Assembly (NCBI GenBank): GCA_015680685.1
Contig: MNCI01030961.1
Coordinates: 150,292-214,291, forward strand
Direction: 5' to 3'
Length of the DNA: 64,000 nucleotides
Origin: Gnetum montanum
Taxonomy: Eukaryota > Streptophyta > Gnetopsida > Gnetales > Gnetaceae
Made by a program: the position numbers and the translations under genes
Notes under the pieces: generated by a model
Told to the model about the DNA's origin: nothing
Databases searched by the model: none
Seen by the model: only the letters and a program-made list of their open reading frames with translations
Shown here: positions 54,050 to 64,000 of the stretch, in pieces
How positions within the stretch are numbered: the stretch's first letter is position 1
How the letters are laid out: each line of letters starts with the position of its first letter

Positions 54050-57000
54050 AAACTTGTAGGGAATTGGACTTGATGAATTCTAGGGGAAGATGTTGAAAAC
54101 CAACCTCCAAGTAAGGGAGAATTTGGTCCTTTGTCATGTCAGTCCAATCCACATCCCCAAGATTAATTCCTATGAGGATGTTGCTCTAATCAATGTCTAT
54201 CCATGTGGTGGGATTCCATGACCTTGGTAGTAGAAACCTTACCTACAACTATAGAGACTTGAGAAGTAGGAGATTTAGCCATCATGAGAGTGCCTTCAAA
54301 GATTTGGTAGGCACTCTCAGCTTAAATCCACATTATGAATAACTTCATATTGTATCATTTAGTAGTCTCCTATTTAAGAGAGTTAGATATGCCTTGTGAT
54401 CAGCCTTGTATTTTCTTTTGTGATATTTTTATGACTAATCCCACTCTAAGATCGACACACAATAATCTTTCTGATTCTTGGCTTTGTGGAAGATGAGGTC
54501 CATTTGTATTCACTTTTCTACCATCTCCCTCACAAGGAAAACCTTGTCATGGATGGAATTCTAGTAGTGGGCCCACATGATCTCCTTGGTTCATAAGTTT
54601 TATGTGTTAGTCACTTGGGCTTTTGCAAAGGCCTTACGATCCTAAATATTGGTGACTATTTGGGCTTACCTCTTATTCTTTTCCTTTAAGGCAAAAACTT
54701 GTACCCATAGGAATTCATTAGACCTTTGGAATTCTCATGAAGTTTTCACACATGAAACTACAATAATAGTGATAGTTTCATATAACTTTCATGGTACATT
54801 TTCAACCTGAAGAGGGAGGTAAGGCAAGGAGTCAATCTCCATGTCATAGCTAGGGTCCCATACAACTATAAACACTGTAAACAATATAGCCATAAAATAT
54901 ATCCATAAGCACAATGTATAACACAAATATCCATAATGAAAAATATTATAACCAAATTTACCTCTAAAATAAATTACATAAAAGAATTAAATTAAAAAAA
55001 TTTATTACTAATCTTGGGGGCAACTTGTTGCAATTGGTCGATGATGTCCTTAGCCACTCACATAAATTCCACTTTGTCTAGGACCTCTACCCATGGTTCC
55101 ATTCGAAATGTAGGGGTAGAGGCTTCTATGTAGGGCTTAGGAACTATAACAAGCATAATAATCAACAGATATCTAGAATGAAAGCTAAACATAAAACCAT
55201 AAACTATAAGGGATAGCACTAAGGTGTATGTCTACTTGGATTCTCCTTTTGTAGGATGATGTGGGGGCATTCCCTTAGTAATGGATCATCAAATAAGGTG
55301 TCTAAATCATCCAACATCACATTGGCCAACCCATCCTCCACATGATACTATAGAAGAGCCTTCTCTATAGACCTTTAATCCTCGATTACTACTACAACTT
55401 AGGTTGCCATGTCCTATAACTTGTTTGCAAGGACAATGAACCAAAAACATAAGAACAACTTAACAACATTATGACCTTATACCTTAGAACTTAAAACATT
55501 AAAAATAAAAAATATCAAATATTTAATAACATATAGGTAACCACATGATAATCCTATCAAGCTTTATGATGAACCTTTAGTTGGAAGGTTTCTCCATTAC
55601 TGGTGTTGCTTCCTCCATGGGCCACTTCAAATTTTCTCTAGTAACACATAGCTCCCTATGCCTCTCAACATTAGCATGGTTAATGTTTGGCTCCACCCCT
55701 ATGCTATTAAGGAAAACATACCACCTACTACTAACTACCTTAGTGGCGATAGATGGTGATTTACAAACATCCTCTAGTGGATTCTAAACCTACATGGTTG
55801 AATAAATGTGCTTTATTCAAGGCCTAGGGAGTTGGGATGGGTCTTGGAATAACTATCATCCATCCCTCCTCACCACCAAAAACTTTGAAAATATATTTAA
55901 ATATGTCATAAAGAAAGCATAGAACATGTGGAAAATTGTGGTGAGATCCTCATGGAGTTTTACGATTTCCTCACTCAACCTAGTGGCCAAGTAAGTAGCC
56001 TAGTTAAATAGAGCACCTTCCCCTAGGACCTTCATCATGATCCACTCCTAGGTAATGTCAATCACCTTCTTCTATGATAAAAACTTAGGGAAGGCATGGA
56101 ATAAAAATAAGGGATATGACTCCCTTACTTTTGGTACTTTGAAATCATCTAAGGCCAACCTAGAATGGCCATGATGAGCACTTGATGACACCTCTACCTT
56201 CTTATGATGGCCTACCTCTTTAGTTGGTATGATGGCAACCTTCATCCCTTCATTGAGAATACCATAGAGATCATAGAAGGTAGAATCATTAATAGTCAAG
56301 GTGATTAGTACAATACATACCTTGGTGATGGACTTATTGGCCTATTTTTCAAAGGAGTAAATGATGTTCATCATCTCAACGATAGGAATGGTTGGGGTTG
56401 GTGCCATGAAAAGATCAAGCAAACTAGTATGAGCAATGCATGCTTCAATATTTCTAGGTATCTTTTCTTTCAATAAACATTTTCCTACTTCCACCTCATC
56501 AAATTTCAAGATGACCATCTTGTCATATTCTAAAATGGTCAAGGTGACACTGGAAGAGGTGGATGCCCCTACAAGACAACAAAAATGGCCTATTAGCTAA
56601 GGCATGAAGTCATCATCTATAACCAAGATACAACAAGAACAATAGATTAGAACCATTAGTATGCTTAGAACTAAAATAACCTAAAATTTTATAACCATGA
56701 AAACATTAGAACAACTTAGCTAGAGCCCATATTCTTCTTACCTTTCTTCTTATTTCTAGACTAGGGTTGTGTGGTGGTTCCAGAATTGGTATTGGGTATT
56801 AGAAGGTGTTTCCAGGCCACCCACCAACTATGGGTCATTTCAATGACCATACACCTCTTGAAGGTTGGGGCAAGGACTTGGATGTATTTATCAAAGTCAC
56901 CTTTCATTTGGTCAACCACTATGGTTATGATCTTAGGGTACTTGATAAATACACCCATCGTAGTTTAAGCCACCTCCAAGGTTTGGTCATTCCTAACAAA

Positions 57001-57565
57001 ATATTTTTTGTTAACCTTATACCTACAAGATGATTAGCATTTGAAAAGTTAAAAAATAATAATGCTAAAGAATGAAGGTATAACCAATAAAATTAAAATA
57101 AACAATAAGGTACAACCAAAGTTACCTTGCCAAATGATACATTATGCAAGGGGAATTTTGAAACAATGTGTGGGCCTAGTGTGCCACCATCTGAGTATTA
57201 TTAGCATTATATTGAGAAACTTTTGGCATGCTCTACATTTGGGATAGCTTGGGGATCCCATGGATTCCTCTACTATCCAACACTTTCACTTCTGCACGTG
57301 TTTTAGGATCATCCATTATCAACTTAACTATCATGTTGGATGACTAAGGTAGTAGGATCTCCACTATGACTCCGACGATGCATGTAGACAAGTGTGACCA
57401 CATTATCACACAAATTTTTTTTAAGAAAAAGTAGGTAAGGAACTCCCTTGTCCTATTCATAACCATAGGGAACCATGTTCAAGGATCATATTAGGGAGGG
57501 GAGTGTTGGTTTTGGGGAGATTGATGCAACACAGTATTCCCTCAAGCTCCACCATAATCCAAATG
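54050..57565 (-). pseudogene. Element E: antisense ORF, decayed
   Basis: Minus-strand blocks from N to C: FLTYFFLKKICVIMWSHLST then VGVIVEILLP (57560-57380); FDEVEVGKCLLKEKIP and LLDLFMAPTPTIPIVEMMNI (56542-56342); LTINDSTFYDLYGILNEGM (about 56300-56240); WDPSYDMEIDSLPYLPLQVE (about 54860-54790); VDWTDMTKDQILPYLEVGF followed by QHLPLEF (about 54150-54070). Each aligns to the corresponding block in B. AT-rich gaps (54880-55010, 55440-55560, 56600-56700) mark probable introns. Frames are broken. Confidence 0.65.
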
Positions 57566-58048
57566 GGCTTAAGAAAAGCTCTATATTGAAAACAAAAAAC
57601 CATCAGAACCATAAGCATAACACTTACGTCAAAATAGGAAAAACTAGAAACAACAAAAATGATAACCAAGTATAATGAAAATTATGCAACACTTTGAATT
57701 TCTTGGAGATTTAATCAAATGTCCTAGTTATTGGTGAAACTAGCCACCATAAAAACTGTAGGATGTTATTCAAACTTTCTTCAAAAATTAAAAAATAAAA
57801 ATTCTCATAGCCTACACAACCTTAAAACATTGTGAATAAAAAATAAAAAATTTTCTATTATCAATCAATACTTGAAACACATTTAAAATATCATGCCAAA
57901 CCATGTCCGAATTCAAACAACACTCATACAACAACATTGGAAACAAGAAAAATGGCCATAGGAAATCACTAGAAAAAAATGTGTGTCAACACTACCCATC
58001 TCCAAGGGGTAAAACCACCAAAGTCCAAAAAAACATGAATTCATGCAG
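57566..58048. other. Unassigned end of element E before H
   Basis: A-rich. It probably corresponds to the first intron and promoter side of the antisense ORF, but I see no conserved block. The 75-codon + frame at 57903 ends inside H's LTR and is not convincing. H's LTR starts at 58049 after TGCAG. Confidence 0.35.
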
Positions 58049-58753
58049 TGATGATTTGCAAGGTACCCCTACCCTCAACCATACGAATACAAGCGTCTCA
58101 CGCGTGATCCGATCGAACTCCAAGGACTAAGTGCTTACGCGCCTTATGGAACACTTAAGGTTAATTAATCATTGTCTTCCTAGACTTACTTGTACTATCA
58201 CGGTTGTATGGTTAAGTAAGTCTAAGGTATATGATTTTTATGTCTTTTATCCTTTTATCGCCTATGCTAAGAGAGGAAAGGGTGAAGAGACTAAGTAACT
58301 AACTTTCACTAACTAAGCTTTAATCATCCTAACATTGGTATCCATTCCCACATTCCGTACACATCCTAAACCAGTGCAACCCTACTGGGATTACAAAATA
58401 CTATTCATTACTGCGTTACCAAGTGTAACACACATGCTCGAAGAAGTCGGACTAAATGCACTTAACTAGGAGAGTTGAGAGTTGAGAGTGATTAATTATC
58501 TAAGAAATAATTTAAAAATTTAAAAATAATTAAAGTCCTATTTAACTTAGTCCATATGGTGCAAGGTTTATTAGAATGTTCATCTTTATTGTCGTACACA
58601 ATTTTTTGCTCAGGTACAAATTGCTCGAATAAAGATCCATTCACTTTGAGACTCCTTCTACGAGCACATGGAAATTATTCTATCTCTAGAATGGTAAAAA
58701 TTTTAGAGTTTAGCTAAGGGTCTAGATCTAGATGACATGTGAATGGATCATCA
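58049..58753 (-). mobile_element. Element H: 3' LTR
   Basis: On the minus strand it starts TGATGATCC and ends GCAAATCATCA. The terminal 200 bases match the 9050-9287 end of the G LTR (GTATTCGTATGGTTG, GGGGTACCTTG), and GTGAATGGATCTTTATTCGAGC matches 8690-8712. The start is inferred from TGATGA only; a purine tract is not clear. Confidence 0.65.
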
Positions 58754-60545
58754 TTATAGTACATAACAAAATTAGTGTTCATGACAACAAGAGTGCACAC
58801 TATACACATTTGAGATCTAGCCTTATTTGGTAGCTGAGAGAGAAGAGAGAAGAGAGAGAGAGAAAAGAAGAGTCTATTGCTATCAATGCCAAGATTGTGC
58901 ATTCCATTGTCCCTCCATGAGTGCGCTATCAATCTTATTCCTTGTAAAACTACATTAGCACTGATCCATTCCAAGTGTTCCTTCTAGATCCAATCCGTTG
59001 GTGTATGATTTCCATCTACACACACAACACAATATGATATTAGCAAGGACAAATGAATCACAATTTAGTTAACACCTTACCTCAGTGTGAGGTCCATTGG
59101 TTAAGTTGTGATATGGCTAATGTAGATCTAGAGATATAATATTGGTGACTACCGAGGTGTAGGGATTAAGAGAAAATTGAAAAAATTGGACCAGGAGCCC
59201 CATGACTGAGAGTGAACCTCTGGTAGTGATACAATGGAAAAAGATAAGGAATAAGAAATATGGAGAAAAAGAAACAACTGTAAAGCCAATGAAATGGATG
59301 TTAGAGATGGAAATGAAAAAAAATAGAAATTGATTGTGAAAATGTTTAAAGGAAAGAAATTAATGAATGCACCAAATAGGAATGCCAGTGGGTCCTCCCC
59401 AAAGTAGGCTCATGCCCTTAATGCCCTGACAATCCTACATTCAAAGAGCCTATGGGCTCTAAAAATGTCATTTGGAAGCAAGAATTAAATTCTTAACCAC
59501 AAGAATTTACCAAAAATAAAACAATGCGTCAACCAAAATATAAACTAATGATATAACTAGCAATGAGGTGAACAATGGGGGAAAAATGATGGAAAGAAGA
59601 GGATGGAATGGAATCTCAAGAACAAGGTGATGTACAACCCCTTGTGTATTTAATGATTAATGTAACTTAGTAGATCTCATTCCAAGTCCAGCCTCAAATA
59701 GCCACATCTAGTGAGTTCGCATTAATACATTTGGCCAATCCATCCCCTTGAAGTAGCAAGAATGCCTCCATCAAAGAGTCACCACCACTCTGACAAAACG
59801 AAAGAGGAGAAAGTAGGAAGTGAGAAGGGCCTTAGTTAGAGGGAACATGTTTATTTTAGTTCCATAACCAGTGCTTGTAGCCCAAATGATTATTTTGTCT
59901 TTTGGGTGTGCTTTGAATTCTCACTATTTTTTTTCATGAGGACCACACCATGCAAAGACTTATTATTTCTATTTTCATTAGCTTAGCTTCCTGATAATGG
60001 AGTAACATCGGAATAGTAAGAAAATATCAATAAGAAAACATTCACGCACCCAAGAGAATGGCCAAAAAAAATGCATCAAATCCCCTTGAAGTCACACCCT
60101 TTTCAATTCATGAGTCCTTCCTTAGTTTGAGATATGCCCAATCACCGATTCATTGATAGTTCTTATTATTTTGAAGAAAGGGACTGTATAGTTCCAAGCC
60201 AAGAGAGACCATAGAAATTTATGGATGCATGGATGAGGTGGACTCATTGCCTGCTATATTAAAAGAACCATACCTTAGTATCAACTTCATAACTTAAAGG
60301 TAAAAACCAAACATTAGCAATCAATATAATACAATTCATACCAGCATCAAGAGCACTTTTTGGGTGACAAACTTAACAAAATGGATAAATACACACACAC
60401 ACAAATAAACAAAAAATTATGAATGATGTTGTAAAACAAACAGAAATTTTTTAAAAAAATGTGTAAGAAAAAACTTAAAATGGAACTGAGGGCCTCGATT
60501 GATCAGCATAGGTGGCCATATCCCACATGACTGAATTGAAAGGGA
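58754..60545 (-). other. Element H: 3' untranslated region
   Basis: No gene. On the minus strand it aligns in order with 12530-13630 and 17320-17900 of element G, showing that those two G segments were once continuous. A GA-rich microsatellite (58845-58865) lies near the LTR. The join to pol-linker sequence near 60545 marks a large deletion. Confidence 0.65.
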
Positions 60546-60790
60546 GAGATCTAAAAGAATGAGTGCTTGTTTAAATTTTTTAGAAGTATCCAACTTCTCC
60601 TAATTGATGTTTTCAGGTTAAGGGTTGGAAGTTGCTGATGCTCTTGCTCTAGTGTATCTATGCTTTCGATGTGGGCACCAGTTGTTCCCTCAGTTAGTTC
60701 CATGCATATTGGTGAGTCTCTCTCCTTATTAGCTATCAACCACTAGGTGTTTTCTTGTTGTGTGGTTGCTACATATAGGCACTTTTGTAC
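60546..60790 (-). pseudogene. Element H: protease-pol linker stub
   Basis: Minus-strand frame 60739-60551 has ICMELTEGTTGAHIESIDTL then EQEHQQLPTLN, matching element G's SIDAFEQVHRQLPSTD. It ends at RRSWILLKNLNK, after which RT should start but the 3' UTR follows instead. Confidence 0.75.
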
Positions 60791-61400
60791 GTTAGTTTCC
60801 TAGGCACACCGGTTGCATTCAGGAAATGCTGAACATTCTTGTATGCCATCACCCTCTGTATCACTATATGTAATGCATGGAACCTTATTCTTCTCAATCT
60901 TTCCATAAGTTTTTTCCTTTGATATTTCTAGGAAAATATCATGGATTCCTAGGCATACTTTTATGGTACTTATCCATGCCCTTCCCATTATTATTGGGAA
61001 GTCCCCTTTGTCATTGTTTACCTGGATCAATAGGAAATCAACTGGGTATGACCAACCACACACAGTCGTAATGATGTCCTCCACCATTCCCAAGGGAATA
61101 GTGATGGACTAGTCAACCATCTCTAAGTAGATATTTCTCTTCTTTATTGGAGGCAGGTTCTAAGTTTTTTATACATTTCGTACAATATCACGTTGACTCC
61201 GGAACCTAAGTCCAAAAGAGCCTTACATGGTTCATTCCCAATAACTTGGAGGTAGCTTAAGGGACTTCCAGGATTAGAGATTTTCCAGGGAAGGTGGCCT
61301 TCCTTGATCCAGTCAGTGATGGTATGTGTTAACATAACCATATGCATTGAGCTCTGTTTTTGGTTCGAAGGGAGTTCCAAAGCCTTATTTGATGGAGGAA
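60791..61400 (-). pseudogene. Element H: aspartic protease
   Basis: Minus-strand frames 61380-61144 and 61093-60800 give GNEPCKALLDLGSGVNVILY (active site D-L-G-S-G for the usual D-L-G-A-S), then MVEDIITTVCGWSYPVDFLL and FPIIMGRAWISTIKVCLG, the C-terminal retropepsin segment (usually PIILGRPFL). A frameshift near 61120 separates the two. It would have cleaved the Athila-type Gag-Pol. Confidence 0.85.
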
Positions 61401-62210
61401 TGTTCTGAGGCTCAACCGCTTGTGTTTATGAGATCTTGTTTGGACTGTTGATTCTGAAGAAAGGTCTTCTCCTTGTATGGTTGTCAGAACTAGCAGCGGG
61501 TTGAAGGCTTATAGCTCTCGTAGCATTGCGTTGCTGTGGTTGAGTGGGGAGTTCCCCTTGCATCGCTGGAGTAGGTGGTAGTGGAGCTATTAGTGTAAGA
61601 GTTGCAGGTGGATTCGAAGGATGGTATGGATGTGGTGTGTTTCTCCTAGGAGAAGGAGTCCTATAGTAATCCTAAGCTTGGTAGTGACATTGTAGGGTCA
61701 TGTGACTGACAAAGTCACTTGGAGAGATTAGCTACTGCATGTAGTATCCATATTGATCTGATTGTTGGTAAAGGTATTGTTGCCTAAGAGGTGGCATCCC
61801 CCATGATTGTGGATATTGCCACTACTAGTGTTTCTCAATACGTTGTGGAAGAGTTCCACTTGGATAATATGTTAAGGGTTGGTGGAACTACCTTGGGTTA
61901 CTTTGGGGATAATGTAACTGTCAGGGTGCTTGCCATTTGTTAAGTTGTGGGTTAAGTGCATACACCCCAGACTCTTACAGATGTGAGATTATTGGGCAAC
62001 ATCCTTTAGGATGGTCATACTGGCATATTTCACATCCACCTTCATTGTCCATATCAGAATCCACAACCTCTTAAGTGATAGTCATTTTACTCTTACCTTT
62101 GTTACGTGCATGGTCCAAATCCCTCTTCTTCTTTTTATCATAGTCACTACTTTTCTCCTTATACTCTTCTACGATTTTAATAAGGGTTTCAAATCTACTA
62201 TCTAAGGAGT
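61401..62210 (-). pseudogene. Element H: gag C-terminal region with zinc knuckle
   Basis: A Gln/Tyr/Pro-rich segment with stops includes a CEICQYDHPKGCC motif near 61990-62035. This is the C-X2-C-X3-H-X3/4-C knuckle that binds element RNA, and it is more intact than the one in D. Downstream, a PPLTPAMQGELPTQPQQRN-like stretch links to protease. Confidence 0.65.
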
Positions 62211-63869
62211 CCCACATTTTATCTACCTTAGATAATACTTCTATTGTTAATTTCTAAAGTGGAAATGCCTTTTTGTTCACCAACTCTTCAAGTGGTGACT
62301 CGTCCTCTTCATAGAATCTTACTCCCCATTTTCTAAGCGAAGGATCATGGTTATACTCTTCCATGCTTTCTCCCTTACATAGCTCTCCTTCTTCCTTAGC
62401 TACTTGCTCCAACAATCTATGAACCTCATGGACCTAAGTTCAAATAGTCTCCCTTGGGCATATGTTCCAAGGGTTCTCCTGGTTTCATGTCTTAGCCCAT
62501 CTATGAGATGGTGTAGTTGATCCCGTTGTGCATAACCATGGTGCAGGCAATGATGTAATAGTGCATAATATTGGCCCATGATAGCATCCAAGGGTTTGTG
62601 ATTACCCTGCTTCCATCCTTGGATCTACTTTCACAAGTTGGACACTCGAGAGTGCATATGATATTTATCATTAAATAGTTCTAGCATCGTACTCCACCAT
62701 CGAATGGATTCTGGCTCTAAGGACCAGTACTAGCTTTCTACTTATTTTATGAGTGTCCTTGGGAATAGTTTTAACTTCTTCCACTTATTTTCAATTCTCT
62801 TCAAGGCATAGGCATCTTGAAATTCTTGTAAGTGGTTCAGTGGATCAATGTTGTATCCCCCCTCAAATCGTGGGATATTATTCATGTCTAGTCTCTTGAT
62901 CCGGCTATCTTTTTGGTGTCTTGTAGGTATTCTAATGGCCTCCATGATGTCTAACATGGTTTGGGTTGCAATTAGGGTTTCATCATGGTCATGTCTCTCA
63001 TGGCTTCTATGATGCTTATGTAGCTCCCTACTTTCCCTTCTTCCATGCCTTGATTCTCTCAAATGCCCTTGTCCTCACTCTCAACTCTCTTGTTGAGGTT
63101 TCTCACTCTGTTTACCTTTATCCTCATAGCTATGTTCCTTATGGCTACATCCTAATGTTGAAGGAGAGGGTGAATGTAATGATGAAGGGGAAGAAGAAGG
63201 AGGACCATCATCATCATGATGCTTCCTACCTTCTCTTTGGTGGTCTTGACCCTTATCGTGATGACGATCAGACTGCCTGCCCTTGTTGTTTGTTTGTGTT
63301 CCCTGATTGAACACTTGGTGTTCATGGGGATCAGAACCAAGGTTATTAATCCTAGAGTGTAGGTTTTGATACCCCATCTCCTCACCATCATTTGGATGGG
63401 GAACATCATTTTGTGAAGAACCTATTGAAATAGGTTCACCACCCTTAATTTCGCTTATGACGGTCGAAGCATTATGGGGGCCTTTGTCCTTCAACAATGT
63501 ATGATAACTCTCCTACTGCAAGCCCCATTGATGTTGCGCTTATGTGGGATGGTAGTCCCTTGCATTTTAATCACATGCAACGTACTCTATGCATAATTGT
63601 GACATGTAGATTCGTGCAAGGACATGAAGGAGCATGTTGGGGGCGACTCTGTCTAGAGGCAACGTTGTGTTACCCTCCAAGTCTTTCCATTGCATTTGTT
63701 CATCTTGATAGAAGATAAAGGTAAATTCAAATATATACTCATCATGGTGAGTATACACCCCACTGAATTGTTGAGGAACTGGTGAATTTTGGTTATGTGT
63801 GTTGTGCCGTTGATTGTCTCTAGTGTTGGTCCTAGGTGGTGAAGTGCTTTTGTGTGGAGAAGAAGACAT
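62211..63869 (-). pseudogene. Element H: gag
   Basis: The start is ATG at 63869 (MSSSPHKSTSPPRTNTRDN). A His/Arg/Asp-rich N-terminal region (63497-63081) is followed by the capsid: RIKRLDMNNIPRFEGGYNID, NHLQEFQDAYALKRIENKWK (63062-62742), a segment with stops, then MDAIMGQYYALLHHCLHHGY and HLIDGLRHETRRTLGTYAQG (62591-62400). The same blocks occur in D gag on the + strand. Three frameshifts or stops break it, but more than 300 codons are readable. Confidence 0.85.
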
Positions 63870-64000
63870 TTTAGTCTTGTTTGGTTTGTTGTTTGCTGTT
63901 ATGTTATTTTTCTCTTGATTAACCCTAAGGGTTCATTTTAGCTCCCAACAATGTGAATGATTTCCTATGTTCTACGTAGCACACAAACCACTTAGTCCTT

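Larger units (their letters stand above)
58049..64000 (-). mobile_element. Element H: Athila-type retrotransposon, minus strand, runs off the window
   Basis: Orientation is fixed by gag starting at 63869 and reading left, and by the 3' LTR at 58049-58753. Order on the minus strand: gag, zinc knuckle, protease, protease-pol linker, then a direct jump at about 60545 into the 3' UTR, 3' LTR. RT, RNase H and integrase are deleted. The 5' LTR lies beyond 64000. H inserted in or next to element E. Confidence 0.85.

Overview
The window is plant nuclear DNA from a large, repeat-rich genome. Every recognisable coding relic belongs to Ty3/gypsy LTR retrotransposons of two plant lineages: Tat/Ogre-type (two RNase H domains, 3' tandem repeats, antisense ORF) and Athila-type (primer site resembling the TGGCGCCGTTGCCGGGGA class). 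The only host-gene trace is a scrambled xanthine dehydrogenase pseudogene. There are no intact genes, rRNA, tRNA or CRISPR. The heavy but slow decay (many stops, yet homology readable over kilobases) fits a giant-genome seed plant, possibly a gymnosperm; that last point is inference.

Layout. Letters are my own names. 1-145: fragment of an LTR in minus orientation. ~2.1-7.97 kb: element A, a decayed Tat relic (protease, tandem repeat, antisense ORF, RT, two RNases H). 8.44-~17.9 kb: element G, an Athila-type copy with 5' LTR, primer site and nearly the whole pol but no gag. Its 3' UTR is interrupted by a 3.7-kb insertion (13625-17309) carrying xanthine dehydrogenase pieces and an LTR-like half. 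~17.9-58.0 kb: element E, a Tat copy split by a nest of insertions. Inside E lies D (19648-52737), an Athila-type copy with 884-bp LTRs. Inside D's 5' LTR lies B (19806-39354), a full-length 19.5-kb Tat element with TSD AAAGG. Inside D's gag lies C (41724-49220), an internally deleted Tat relative with TSD CCCAT. Inside B lies a minus-strand solo LTR (28142-29386) with TSD CTAGT. 58.05 kb to the end: H, a minus-strand Athila-type copy with gag and protease but no RT or integrase, running off the window.

The most notable system is in the Tat elements. In B, E and A an antisense, apparently intron-containing ORF lies between protease and reverse transcriptase rather than after integrase. It encodes a conserved protein that I cannot name. 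In B it is bracketed on both sides by short tandem repeats built on a core like CCTAAAACTAGCA, and the same repeat type recurs after integrase. Related LTRs in the window share their ends and primer site, but their interiors are filled by different amplified palindromic words: GCGTATACGC in C and GCTACGCTATGC-like words in B.

How it once worked: B-like elements would have supplied Gag, protease, RT, dual RNase H and integrase from the sense transcript. The antisense unit would have been a separate transcription unit lying inside what may be a sense-strand intron. All copies here are inactivated by stops, frameshifts, deletions or nesting.
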